The notes under the pieces are model-generated. The model worked only from the letters and a program-made list of their open reading frames with translations. It did not search any database and was not told the origin of the DNA. Below, piece by piece: positions 47,217 to 59,000 of a stretch of DNA of 64,000 nt; position 1 is the stretch's first letter, and every line of letters begins with the position of its first letter. A program made the translations under genes and the position numbers. This DNA comes from Rhynchospora pubera (taxonomy: Eukaryota > Streptophyta > Magnoliopsida > Poales > Cyperaceae): positions 163,551,461 to 163,615,460 of the forward strand of contig CM051460.1 in NCBI GenBank assembly GCA_028095005.1, written 5' to 3'.

Positions 47217-48986
47217 TGTTGGAGTGTCCTAGAAGTCAATAATTTAATGACTTAAATATTAGTTTATGTTATGAATGTTATTTTATCATCTGTTCCTAGG
47301 TTTATTATTGACAGATCATTCAGGTTGAGGATCTAAATTGTGGATCTCTGTGGATCATTCTTTAGAATGACAATAATAAATCTAAACGGTCCATAATCTT
47401 GATAATTAACAAGGAACATTAATTATCATATAAGATTAGTATGCAAGTTAAGTGATGATTAAGTTCTACAAATCATAGGTAAAGAGTTACCAACTTAATT
47501 GCATATGTGTATGTTATGGAACATAGTACAGGACTTGACCCAACGAAATAAATATATGGATTGTGTTATGTGTCATTATTTATTTCGTTATGATTTTGGT
47601 TCTAAGTTTGAGATGTTTATCTTTTCCACACGAGGATAGGTTCAATAAATATCGTCTACCGCTGATTCCCGATAAGGGCTGCCATACGGACTTTATTTAT
47701 GTTCTCTTGAATTGTGCGGGGAAAAGCTAATCATCAAGAAAACCGTATGTCCCTCATTAATTCACTTAGTGAGTGACGATATCTGTTTGGGCCCCTTGAT
47801 GGAGTTGGATCGTATGCGCGCAACTAGGCGATCAACTCTAGATCAAGAAACGTATAATCTGCAAGAATGACACATTCCTATCTTGGATTATACGATGATA
47901 TCGTGAGACATAAGAATCAAAATAGAGAAATACTTTTATTCTCTTATGCAGGATTTAAATACTGTAGCAGTACACTATTTATGCGAATTGGGAATCATAA
48001 CGTGTTGCTAGACACCGCTTATGATTATTGGAATTAAATAACGATTTAATTCCTTGACCAACATAGCATAAATCCTCAAAGGGTCACACAAATAGGACTT
48101 TAACCATACAGTGTATTAATTGATTTGTTTGCATTGGAGAATGCAAAAATATGATGTGTTGATTAATTAATTATATACCGTTGCAAACCGTTATAATTAA
48201 TTATATCAAAAGGATCATATAGAAATTAATTTAATACATATGCTTATCCTAAATTAATTATCATTGAGTTGATAATTAATTATGCTCAACAGTATTTAAT
48301 ATAATTGAAGGAATTATATTGAATATAAAGGCTTAATTTAATTAGTCATCATGAGCCGAAATGATAATAAATTGAAAATGTCCATTATATATTTGATATA
48401 ATAGGTTTAAGAGAGAATAAATAAATATGGAAATGGCCCATTAAAGCCTTTAATTTGGCCGGCCTAGGATGAGTGGCAAAAGGGTAAATAGTGAGGTAAG
48501 AAGGTTGGACTTGATCTCTATATAAGGACCACTAGTTGGTGCCTTCCAACCCTAGTTCTCTCTCCTCCTCTTGCCTCCTTCTCTAGCCGCCACCTTCAAG
48601 AGAGAAAATTAGTTTTCTCTATTCCATTTTATGCTCTCTTCCATTGATTATTATTAGGTCTCATGTGTTGAGAATAGCTATTCCTAAATTAGTTCAAGAA
48701 TAGCAAAAGGATTAGCATTCCTCTAGTTCCTACTAGCATAGGACCTATGAGAATGGTTAGTTTCCTTGGTGGACTCGAGGCCAAAATGGAGGAGGCGCAT
48801 GGAGGCACACCACCGACTCCCATGCCGTGGTCGAGCCCCGCGAATACGATTTCGCGGGAGGTACAAATTTTCCACCTATCTCTTGTGTCGAATGAGCTTT
48901 TGCACTAGATCCTTACTTGCTCTTTGTTTAATTGGATTAATTAAGCGTAATTAGTCACAAAATTAAAATTGAGCAGTTTCCTAACA
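47217..48986 (+). repeat. 3' LTR of the second Copia element (intact, 1,770 bp)
   Basis: It begins TGTTGGAGTGTCC and ends TTCCTAACA. It is uninterrupted and records both empty sites of the insertions found in the left LTR. Confidence 0.95.
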
Positions 48987-49059
48987 ACAATCTGTTACAT
49001 GCACGGAGCTCCCTCATCTATTGAGATCTGATCGGACGGCCCAGCATTTGGATTTATTA

Positions 49060-49412
49060 AAATGATAATCTGCTCCAGCCTCCAGGCTGTCTTTTGACTA
49101 TACTATCGTAGGTTGAATGGTTGATGGATTAATGTGAATTCGAGATCTGTATAACTAGACACCCATTGATGGCATGGCAACTTGCCAAATTTTCGTAAAC
49201 GCCATGTGCCTTGAGAATTTAAAATTGTTAATGTGTAAAGCCATCTCCCATTATGATAATGCATGATAATGTGCTCCACGCTGTCTTTTGATTATATTAA
49301 TGTAGGTTGATGGATCAGTATGAAATCGAGATCTGTATAACTAGACGCCCATGGATGGCAAGTTGGCAACTTACCAAATTTTCTTAAACGTCATGTGCCT
49401 TTGAGAATTAAA
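49060..49412. repeat. Diverged direct duplication, unit about 190 bp
   Basis: Two copies share GAGATCTGTATAACTAGAC, GGCAACTT and CATGTGCCTT in the same order (starts near 49062 and 49256). No gene. Confidence 0.75.
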
Positions 49413-49613
49413 AATGACAAAACTCGTCGCTTAGTCATCGCTTATATATTTCCAGTTTCTCCTTCGCGGAATATCTTAATTTGAGTATATTTAGACTTAA
49501 ATTAAAATTAGAATTATTTGACAATGGAAGATAAAACTAAAATTAACTAACAATAAGTTAACTTGATAAAATTATAATAATTTTTCGACTAAAGAAAAAT
49601 AAAACTTTATATG

Positions 49614-49740
49614 GGTGCGTTTGGATCGTTGGAAGAAAGAAGAAGAAGAAGGAAGAAGAAGAAAAAAAAATTATAAACAATCCAAACTCTTCACAAAGTT
49701 AAACACTTCCCAATGCTTCTTCCCACTTTTTCCCTTCTTC
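49614..49740. mobile_element. Truncated MITE-like copy
   Basis: It begins GTGCGTTTGGATCG and contains ATAAACAATCCAAACTCTTC, the reverse of a phrase inside the MITE at 28264. A matching right terminus is absent, so the copy is truncated or rearranged. Confidence 0.5.
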
Positions 49741-49821
49741 CCTTCTTATGTATAAAGAGTTAAGACTGAAAAATGTCACACGGATCGCATTTACAATAAA
49801 GCACTACGCGAAATTTCGACT

Positions 49822-50290
49822 TCTGTAACGGTTAATAAAAGGCATTTGTAACGGTACACGTAACGTTACAGTAGCCCCCGTTACAGAATGTCTAATAACC
49901 GTTACAGATCTATAACGGTTATTATCTAATAACCGTTACAGAAGAATGGCTTCTGTAACGGTTATTATCTAATAACCGTTATGGTATAGTGGACGGAAAA
50001 TGTGGTTACGATTTTATTGAGAACATTTGTAACGGTTAATAGATAACAACCGTTACAGAAGACTGGCTTCTATAACGGTTGTTATATAATAACCGTTATC
50101 CTATTATTGACGGAAATACATTTTTACTATTTTTTTAGATCCAGTGTAACGGTTATAATCTAATAACCGTTACAGAATCCAGTCTTTTGTAACGGTTATT
50201 AAGGAATAACCGTTACAGATATTGTTGATATAAAAGAAATGAAATTATGAATTCTGTAACGGTTATTCCTTAATAACCGTTACAAAAGAC
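49822..50290. repeat. Left subterminal repeat array of the CACTA element
   Basis: About a dozen copies of TGTAACGGTTATT and AATAACCGTTACAG stand in both orientations, often as head-to-head palindromes. In En/Spm such subterminal motifs are bound by TNPA to bring the ends together. The motif here differs from that of maize, as is usual between families. Confidence 0.92.
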
Positions 50291-50526
50291 CTTCTTTTTT
50301 TTTGAATTTGGCCTGTTTTATTGGCTAGCCCAGTTTTGCTAGCCGAATTGGTACCAAATTGGTACCCAATTTACATTATACAATCCAACATGCAGCAGAC
50401 AAACATATATCATGCATATATCAGATGTCACATATATATACCAAGCACAAAACATATATCAATATGTAGCAAAAATTAACAAAGTAACTATACATAGAGT
50501 TAACACCAAATCAAGTCAAAATTTTC

Positions 50527-53500
50527 CTAAAATAATACCCCATACATGAAGTCCATAACCTCCGAAACGACTGCATCAACGTCTTCGTTTTTATATGGTT
50601 GTCCAACCGGCTCGATATACTGCAATTTGATCATTAACAATTGATAAAGTCAAATAATTTTGTAAACCCTAAGCCCTAAACCAATAAAAATATAAAATCC
50701 TAAAATAATAAATCGGCTTAACATTACCTCAGGGAATTCTCCGACCGTAGTCCAACTACTTAATATCGCCCTCATGTTGAGCATTGTGAAATATCCACAC
50801 TCTGTGCCGCCCCTTTGTATCGGTCCCTAATTAAGATTTCAACAAAAGAAACACAATCTTTTTTAGTTAATTTCAATTTCACAAACAAATAATATCTTAA
50901 ACTGATAAGTTCTGTACCTTAATTCGGTACCAATCAAATCCTGTTCTGCTCTTTTGGCTATATCTTCCGGCTTCCACTAAATACCGCTTGTATACCCTGC
51001 ATGCAATATTATTTAAAACAACAAAATCTAATATTTTTTAATTTGAAAAATCTCATCATGCTTTAACTTAATTCAGAAATGGAAACTTACGAAGATATGA
51101 ATGGCTTAATATATAACTTTGGATTCTTGCGTTCCAGAGAATCAACAAAGTGAACGGTGCGCTTCTCGACATTAATAACAAGGACAACCCAATGAAACCT
51201 GTAATTAATAGAGATTTATTATTTTGGTGGAATTAAAGGAAACTACAAAATTCTTTCATTAGTAGCCATATTGGTTATATTTCTTACTACTGATTATACG
51301 GCAAAACAAGATAGGAGGATGGATTCTCCATGAATGCTCTCGTTAGGTAATTCACCGCACCGAGTTCTTCGTGTTTGAACTTCCACTCAGCCAATAACTC
51401 TGGATCCAGTACGGTGATGCTCTTGGAGAACTCATTCTCTTCTTGCCTTGTTGAAAGTTCTTCCATCCAAAACCTGCAAACATGGATATCAAAGTTCAAC
51501 AATTTCAATTTTGAATGAATTGAATGAAGAAAAAAATAAACATTAAAGTTGAAAAATTCAAACCAGCAGTAAAATTTCACAATCGATTGAGATAGCTCCT
51601 CCCTTTTAAAACATTCGACAATATCATCGACATTAACGTTGAACTTAACATCGCCACTGTGCGTACCCCAAGGATTGCAATTAGGCAGCTCAAAGTTCAT
51701 CTCTTCTTCTGGTTGGAGCATCAACAGTCTGTATACTGCTTGTTCGGATGGGCTCAGCCTGTCAATAATATCCTTAGGGAGGAGTGGATCACGAGTAACA
51801 AACGACCCCGCACTTGGGACCTTTGGACTCTCCTCCACATTCTTTGCCGCCTCCTTCGCCTTTGCCTTCTTTTTGGCCGGCTTCTTTTTGGTCAAACTCT
51901 GCATTCAATGACATCATATTAATAAGTCATTAGGAGAAATGTATGAAACAGATTGTCATAATTAAATAAAACGATACCTTGTGGCCTATGTCCACCAAAA
52001 ATGACGGCCATGGGAATCGGCCCCCTATATTATTTCCCAATAGCTCATCTGACCTACCAGGGACTTGCCATTCACGAAATTCATCGCCTACTCGGAGAAG
52101 ATGGACATACAATTGTTGATCAGTTAGAGGCACGCCGTGTACGATCTGACCAACAACACTCGGAATAATATTTCCTTCGGCCACCTTAATCCTCTGGTTG
52201 TTGTGATCAAGAGAAAAGAGATCGCACGGCATTTCTTCCTGAAATTCAGTTCAATCAGAAACTCTAATGCTGCCAAAAATAAATATAAAGAGAAAAGAGA
52301 AAAATGATCAATATGAACCTGAACAACGCTTCTCGGATCCGGAGGCATATAGCTTGAGGCAACCGTTCGGAATAACTCTTCGTTTGGCATTCCTGAGTCT
52401 ACCTCAGCTTCAACGAATGGCTGATACGGCGTCACAAATTGCTGTGGTGCTTGAATCTGCAATCCGCTACTGGCCAACCATTGTTTCACGTCCTGAAAAT
52501 TATGAAGCAACTGGATAATGAAGAATAGTTTTCATTCATTTTGGTTACATTTTGATTATAAAAAAGGATTACCTGAAAAGCTTGTTGTCTCGCCGCATTC
52601 ATTATCTCCTCAGAGTGAATCAAGTCCCTTTTGGTTTTCTCAGCGGCTTCAGCTGCGACCCTGCTCATCAATTCTTCAATCTGGTCTGGTGCCATCCATC
52701 CTTCATGCGCATCCTTTCTAGATTTTCTTTTATACACATCTTCCTTCTTGGTCCATAAAGGATATCCCCTGATTCTTCCTGGATGTTCCGGCCTGTCAAC
52801 CGCCCGATTTAAGACTTCTTGTTCCGGTATTGACCCGGAATTGATTTCACCAGACATGGCACTCAACCGACTGAATGCCTCAATAGTCGACGAATCAGAG
52901 CTATGGAACGTGTAAGTATCTAACAAGCAACAAACAAATCTTATTAATAATCACAAAACAGAATTTGAAGTTAGCATATATAACAAGTCTTTACATGTGT
53001 AAGTACCTTTATCCTTCGTAGCCACAGTCCTTCCCATGAAATACCTTTGACTCCTCGGTTCCAAATCGCCGATGGTAATGCTCGTGGAACCGGCCCCTTC
53101 AGAATCTCCTGGTATGACAATCTTGTCTGTAGGTTTCCATGAACCTTTTTTTCCTCTATAGCCAGTGGAACCCATCCTATGAGGCTCTTTCCATTTCTTT
53201 CTCAACTCCTTCGCTTTGTTGCTCTTTTGTACAAAATCTGCACCCGTCCTTTTCTTGAAAAATTCTTCCCATTCCTTTTGTGAGATTGGGTGTTTATCGC
53301 ATGGATTTTTTGGATTGTTTGGATCGGCATTTGTGATGTACTCCTCAGCAATCCTACTTCTATAAGCCCTGTGACTTATGCCCATCGCTTTGAGAGTATT
53401 GTTCATGGCTTTATCATCTTCGATGTTGAACATTTTCTGAAACATAACGAAACGTTAGTTAATTGGTAGCATAGAAATTTAAATTAGATGATTTAAGTTA

Positions 53501-54354
53501 AAATTTATTCACCTTGATGTCCAACCACAACTCAAGTCTGGTTTCCTTTGAAACGTCCTTCCGCCAATCATTAATTGTGATTGGCACTCTTGTTCTAGCC
53601 AGATACCCGCAATATGATGCAAATTTGTTCACCGCCTCTTCAGTACCAATTGGCACTCCTTCTTTGTCAAATTTAATCTCAAACTTTTCCCCAGCAGCTT
53701 TTTTCCTCCTAAACTCTTCCATTGTCGTTCTGCTCCTTTTCTTTATTTCGAACGTTGTGACCTCCCCATCGCTGGATTCTGTAGCCTGTTCACCCTGTAA
53801 ATCTCTATCTTGGTCTCCAGACATATCTATTAACAAATAATTAACAACAATGAAAGCAATCAAATCAAGTTAACATAAACATAAACATAAACAAACATAA
53901 ACATAAACAAATAACATAAACTTCAAATTACATAAATATTCAAATAATTAAAAATACATAAATTTAAAATTCATTTAATTAAAACACACTAATATTCAAA
54001 CATGAATTCATACACAAATAACATAAACTTCAAATTACATAAATAAAGTTCACACAAAATAACATAGATAATTTTATTAATTCCTAAGACAATTCAACCC
54101 TAATTCTTCTCTTCCTTATTCTTCTCCTCCTTATTCTTCTCCACCTCCTTATTCTCACTGGATCCCTCATCTATTTGAACTCCCATACTAAAATCAGGGC
54201 CCCTTTCACAGCCTGGAGGAAGACGACGTACAGCCGAGACAGCCCTTCTTTTGAGAGGTCCGTAAAACGGGACCCTTTTTGACACCACCTTAGGTGTTTC
54301 CTCCCCCACCTTGGATTCCTCCCCCACCTTATTGACGTTTTGATCCTTCTCCAT
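50527..54354 (-). CDS. CACTA second gene: TNPA-like region fused to Ulp1-like cysteine protease
   Basis: Twelve exons join in frame, giving 872 aa: 54354-54159, 53826-53513, 53436-53007, 52919-52573, 52492-52319, 52238-51978, 51898-51564, 51473-51291, 51198-51091, 50996-50918, 50826-50728 and 50619-50527. Every intron is GT-AG and all phases agree. Residues 1-65 contain a LPPGCERG phrase like plant transposon N-termini. The Lys/Arg-rich part that follows resembles the Ptta/En/Spm (TNPA-type) transposase family and should bind the subterminal repeats. A Lys/Ala-rich linker leads to a C48 (Ulp1/SENP) peptidase with FHWVVLV (H749), FVDSL (D766), GPIQRGG (Q813) and GTECGYF (C819), so the catalytic set is complete. 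Ulp1-like domains are known passengers of plant CACTA and Mutator elements; their substrate is unclear. First exon least certain. Confidence 0.85.
53840..54090. other. First-intron sequence of the CACTA second gene, AT-rich
   Basis: Repeated ACATAAACATAAACA units. No coding signal. Confidence 0.6.
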
Positions 54355-54586
54355 CTAATTTCCATTTTAAATAAAATTCTTAACTCCTTATCCATAATCA
54401 ATTCACAATGCATATATATATCTAATAATCAATTCACAATTCCTTATCCATAATCAATTCATATGCACATCTATTCCTAGCATAGTTCCTTATCCATAAT
54501 CAATTCCTAGCTTTTTTGCATTTCAGTCCCTATTATTTGCATAATCAATTTCTAGCATTTTTTGCAGTTTAGTCCATATTAAATAA

Positions 54587-54960
54587 ATTGTGCTTTATGC
54601 ACCACAAAACAGCCCAATATTATCCCAAAACAGCCCCCAAACAGTTCAAATTTATGCACATTAGTCCCTAAAATTGTGCTTTATGCACCATAGCAACAAA
54701 CAGCCCAATATCATCCCCAAAACAGCCCCCAAACAGTTCAAATTTATACACATTAGTCCCTAAAATTGTGCTTTATGCACCATAGCAACAAACAGCCCAA
54801 TATCATCCCCAAAACAGCCCCCAAACAGTTCAAATTTATGCACATTAGTCCATAAAATTGTGATTTATGCACCACAGCCCCATATCAACCCCAAAACAGT
54901 TCAAATTGTGCATTTCAGTCCAAAATAAAACAGTTCAAATTATGCAAAATAGTCCCTAAT
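54587..54960. repeat. Tandem repeat, unit about 92 bp, upstream of the CACTA second gene
   Basis: About three and a half copies begin ATTGTGCTTTATGCACC and include AACAGCCCCCAAACAGTTCA. Phase marks stand at 54587, 54673, 54765 and 54857. They lie in the leader or first intron of the second gene. Confidence 0.88.
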
Positions 54961-54979
54961 TTAAACAGTTCAAATTTTG

Positions 54980-55440
54980 AGAGAAAAAAGAGAGGGATTA
55001 CTTGAGAGTTGGGGGTTGAGAGTTGCTGGCTGGCTGTCACAGCTGAGAGAGCGACAAAGGGATTGCTAACAGAGAAACAGTGAAAGGGAGTCAGTAAGAG
55101 AGAGAGAGAGAGGAGACAGAGAGGGAAAGGAAGAGGAGACAGAGAGGGAAAGGAAGAGGGGTTTACCTTCGAGAGAGAGAGGGGAGTTGCTGGCTGTAGG
55201 AGTTGAGAGAGCGGCAGAGAGAGAGGGATCGAAACTGCACAACAAAGAGAGACAGAGAATGAGAGGGACTCAGAGAGAGCGAGGGAGTGAGAGGGGGAAG
55301 GAGGGGAGAGGGATTACCTTTTACGAGAGAGGGCCGCCGAGAGGGAGTCAGAGAGGCGCCGAGAGAGCTGAGTGCTTCTGTCGAGAGCTAGGGTTTTAAG
55401 AAAGAGGCGAGATCGAGAAAGGAAAGAAGTGACGGACAGA
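54980..55440 (-). promoter_or_regulatory. CT-rich leader (GAGA on plus) of the CACTA second gene
   Basis: Long GAGAGAGA and GGGAAAGGAAGAGG runs on plus, thus CT-rich in the transcribed strand, between the palindrome at 55445 and the first coding exon. Typical of plant 5' UTRs. Transcription start not identified. Confidence 0.55.
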
Positions 55441-55444
55441 CGCC

Positions 55445-55690
55445 AGGCTGGGATAATAATATAAAGGGTTTGAACCTTCTGTAACGGTTATTAGCTAATA
55501 ACCGTTACAGAAGAGCCTAATCTGTAACGGTTATTAGCTAATAACCGTTACAGAAGGTCAAACGTTTTTACTAATAACCTTCTGTAACGGTTATTAGCTA
55601 ATAACCGTTATAGATTAGGCTCTTCTGTAACGGTTATTAGCTAATAACCGTTACAGAAGGTTCAAACCCTTTATATTATTATCCCAGCCT
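55445..55690. repeat. 246-bp near-perfect palindrome of subterminal motifs inside the CACTA element
   Basis: The arms 55445-55558 and 55577-55690 are reverse complements with one visible mismatch (TTACAGATTAGG against TTATAGATTAGG) and a spacer of about 18 bp. Outer sequence AGGCTGGGATAATAATATAA is matched by TTATATTATTATCCCAGCCT. Each arm holds two copies of CTGTAACGGTTATTAGC with their complements, and one more copy follows at 55693-55730. The position, upstream of the second gene and far from both termini, is unusual for such motifs. Confidence 0.93.
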
Positions 55691-55739
55691 AATCTGTAAC
55701 GGTTATTAGCTAATAACCGTTACAGATTAGTTTAATTTC

Positions 55740-56027
55740 ATTTTTTTTTAACTTTAAAGTTTGTGTCTGTTTTAATTTCATTTAGTACTGATATTTTCAG
55801 TGTTGGTTTATCCATGCATGTTATTAAGTGTTTTGACTGAATTTAATTTTTGTGTTGGTTACACATGAATTTAATTTTGTTTTACATTTTTTCTAACAAA
55901 ATAAAATTACAATTTAGAAAATTAACAAAAAATAAAAATACATTAGCTCCTTGTTAACAAAATATTTCACCAATTAATGACCTGCAAAAAATAAAAATAA
56001 AATTATTAACTTAACAATTTAGCATAT
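55740..56027. other. Spacer between the two CACTA genes, AT-rich
   Basis: This is the 3' region of the transposase gene. No coding or structural signal. Confidence 0.6.
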
Positions 56028-59000
56028 CTATGTAGCTACTTTCTTTTTTTTCCTTCGTGTGTCGACCCACACGCCTTCGGTGTTATCTGTACGCCTACAA
56101 CTGATCGATACTGGCTGTGGTGTATCGTCGATACCGATAGAAAAAGGAGGTATTTCCTCGAAGTGGTCGTATGCTTCTTCATCTACGACATCACCAACAC
56201 CGACAATACGTCTTTTTCCTGAAAGTGGCAAGTAATAAATAAGATGAACATTTGTACTCAATAAGGTGAACATTTGTACTTAAATAAGATGAACATTTAC
56301 CTTGAAGCACAACATGTCTTTTCTTATCCGCCGGATCTTGAATGTAAAAAACTTGCATTGCTTGCTTATTTGCAAGTATAAAGGGATCGTCTCGATAAGC
56401 CCTTTTATTGAAGTCAACAGTTATAAATCCCATCTTGTCTTTTTTAACTCCACCGTGACCGTTGTCGATCCATGCACACTTGAATAAGGGTATCTTAAAT
56501 TTCAGGTAATCTAGTTCCCAAATCTCCTCGATCCACCCATAATAATTAGCCGACCTAACATTATCACTAGATAAAGCTACAACAGTGACTCCACTATTTT
56601 GCACAGCACTTTTACCATCCTGTTTCCTTGTGTACCAGGTAAATCCATTCAAGTCATACCCTTGGTATGTCTCGACCACGGCATCAGGACTTCTTGATAA
56701 CCATTTCACGGTTTCATCGACCTCTGTTCCTTCTTTCAACTGGGACTGTACTTTATCTTCTAGCCATTGGACAAATTTTATTTCATGCTCTATGGTAATC
56801 AAGTTTTCGGTGTAAGAAGGGTATTGTTCACGTAACTCGATTAGATGTTCATTGATGTAAGGCGCCACAATAGCAAGATGTTGGAGAACTTTCATATGTG
56901 CTTTGGTTCTCATTGCAAGATCCGGTATATGAGTACTAGCTCCAATTGTACCTGAAAGGTGAACAAATATTGTGCTTTAAGTGAACATTTGTGCTAAATA
57001 AGGTGAACAAATATTGTGCTTTAAGTGAACATTTGTGCTAAATAAGGTGAACAAATGTGCTAAATTAGGTGAACATTTGTGCTAAATAAGGTGAACAAAT
57101 ATTGTGCTTTAAGTGAACATTTGTGCTAAATAAGGTGAACAAATGTGCTAAATTAGGTGAACATTTGTGCTAAATAAGGTGAACATTGGAAGTTAATGTA
57201 TAACCTTTTCCTTCAAGTCTACCCTCATGTCGAGACTTTGGAAGACCGATTGGTTGTACATCCTGCAAATAATCGGTATAGTACTCAATAACCTCCTCGG
57301 CCACATATCCTTCCACTATGCTTCCTTCTGGTTTAGATCGGCTACGAACAAGCCCCTTCAATTGACCCATGGCTCTTTCGAAAGGATACATGTATCGTAG
57401 AAATACAGGACCACACATTTTTATCTCTCTAACTAAATGAATGGTCAAATGCACCATGGAGTCAAAAAACGATGGCGGAAAGTACATTTCCAGCTCACAT
57501 AGGGTTAGTACAATACCTTCTTGTAACTTGTCCAAACTATTCGGATCAATAACTTTAGAGCAAATGGAATTAAAGAAAAAACACAACTTAGTGATGGTTT
57601 TCCTCACTTCTTCCCTTAGAATTCCTCGAATTGCGACCGGAAGTAACTGGGTCAGTAGGACGTGATAATCATGTGACTTCATACCAAGTAATTTGTTGTC
57701 CTTAATAGAAACCTTTCTTGATATATTCGAGGAATAACCAGTAGGAACCTTAATAGATTTCAGGCATTCTAATAAGCTTTTTTTCTCTTGCTTTGATAAA
57801 TTAAATTGTGCTGCAGGCAGCCAAGTTTGGCTTTTTCCCTTATCTTGTGCCGCTAGTTCTTGCCGGATCCCCATTTCAACCATGTCCTTCCTCGCATTTA
57901 CGCCATCTTTAGTTTTCCCTTGAATTTCCAACATGCAACCGATCAAAACTTCACATATGTTCTTTATTATGTGCATCGCATCTAAGCAATGCCTAATCTC
58001 CAAACTCTGCCAATATTCAAGATTCCAGAATATAGACTTCTTCTTCCATATCCCCTTGGGTATCTCATTTGCAAATTTCTTACCAAATTTTACATTAATG
58101 TCCTTCACCTGTCGATACACCCATGAACCGAATAACGGTATTGGGGCCTTGTCTTTTTCTACAGTACCGTCAAACCTTTCCTTGTCTCGACGGTAAGGGT
58201 GGTTGCGGTTCTTAATAAACCTCCGGTGTCCCAAGTAAACATTTTTTCTGGAGTTTTTCAGGTACACAGAATGGGTGTTTTCCATGCAAATAGGACACGC
58301 TTTCGCTCCTTTATTCCTATACCCAGACAGGTTTCCGTATGCAGGAAAATCATTAATTGTGCAAAATATCATGGCACGGAGGTTAAACTCACTTCTAGAG
58401 TGTGCATCATATATTTTCACTCCATTCTGCCACAATTCACCAAGGTCATCTATTAATGGAGCCAAGTACACATCTATATCATTACCTGGTTGCTTGGGAC
58501 CAGAAATCAACAAGGGCATCATCATGTATCTCCTTTTCATGCATAGCCAGGGAGGAAGATTGTAAATACACAACAAGACCGGCCACGTAGTCTGCCGGCT
58601 ACTCATGTTGCCGTAAGGATTCATCCCGTCTGTACATAAACCCAATCTCAAATTTCTAGGTTCACTGCCGAAATCTTCAAATTCCCTATCTATATTTATC
58701 CAATCTGGAGAGTCTGCTGGGTGTCTGAGCATGCCATCGCCTTTTTTCCTGCAGTCTGCGTGCCATCTTAACAATTTGGCATCCTTCGCGTTAGAGAAAA
58801 GCCGCTGGAATCTTGGTATTATTGGTAGATAAAACACCACTTTCGCAGCTGGTCCCTTACTACCTTCATCTTCAATTTGATCGTCCCTCGGTTTATACCG
58901 TGACGCATTACACTTTGGACATTTATGCAAGTCTCCGTACTCATTCCGGAATAATATGCAGTCATTTGGACATGCATGAATTCTCTCAACTCCAATTTTT

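Larger units (their letters stand above)
36523..48986 (+). mobile_element. Copia LTR retrotransposon with decayed pol and nested insertions
   Basis: A 12.5-kb plus-strand structure. The right LTR (47217-48986, 1,770 bp) matches a left LTR that is 1,772 bp once two insertions are removed: a hAT-like element (36545-37765) and a solo LTR (38351-39918). Other parts are a tRNA-iMet primer site at 41098, a polypurine tract before 47217 and the duplication ACAAT. The LTRs agree at roughly 98-99 percent by eye, yet the internal 6.1 kb has no frame beyond about 90 codons. Confidence 0.93.

Noticed and set aside
55187..55399. Arg/Glu-rich ORF in the GA-rich region
   Set aside because: Translation of GAGAGA simple repeat on the strand opposite the gene leader.
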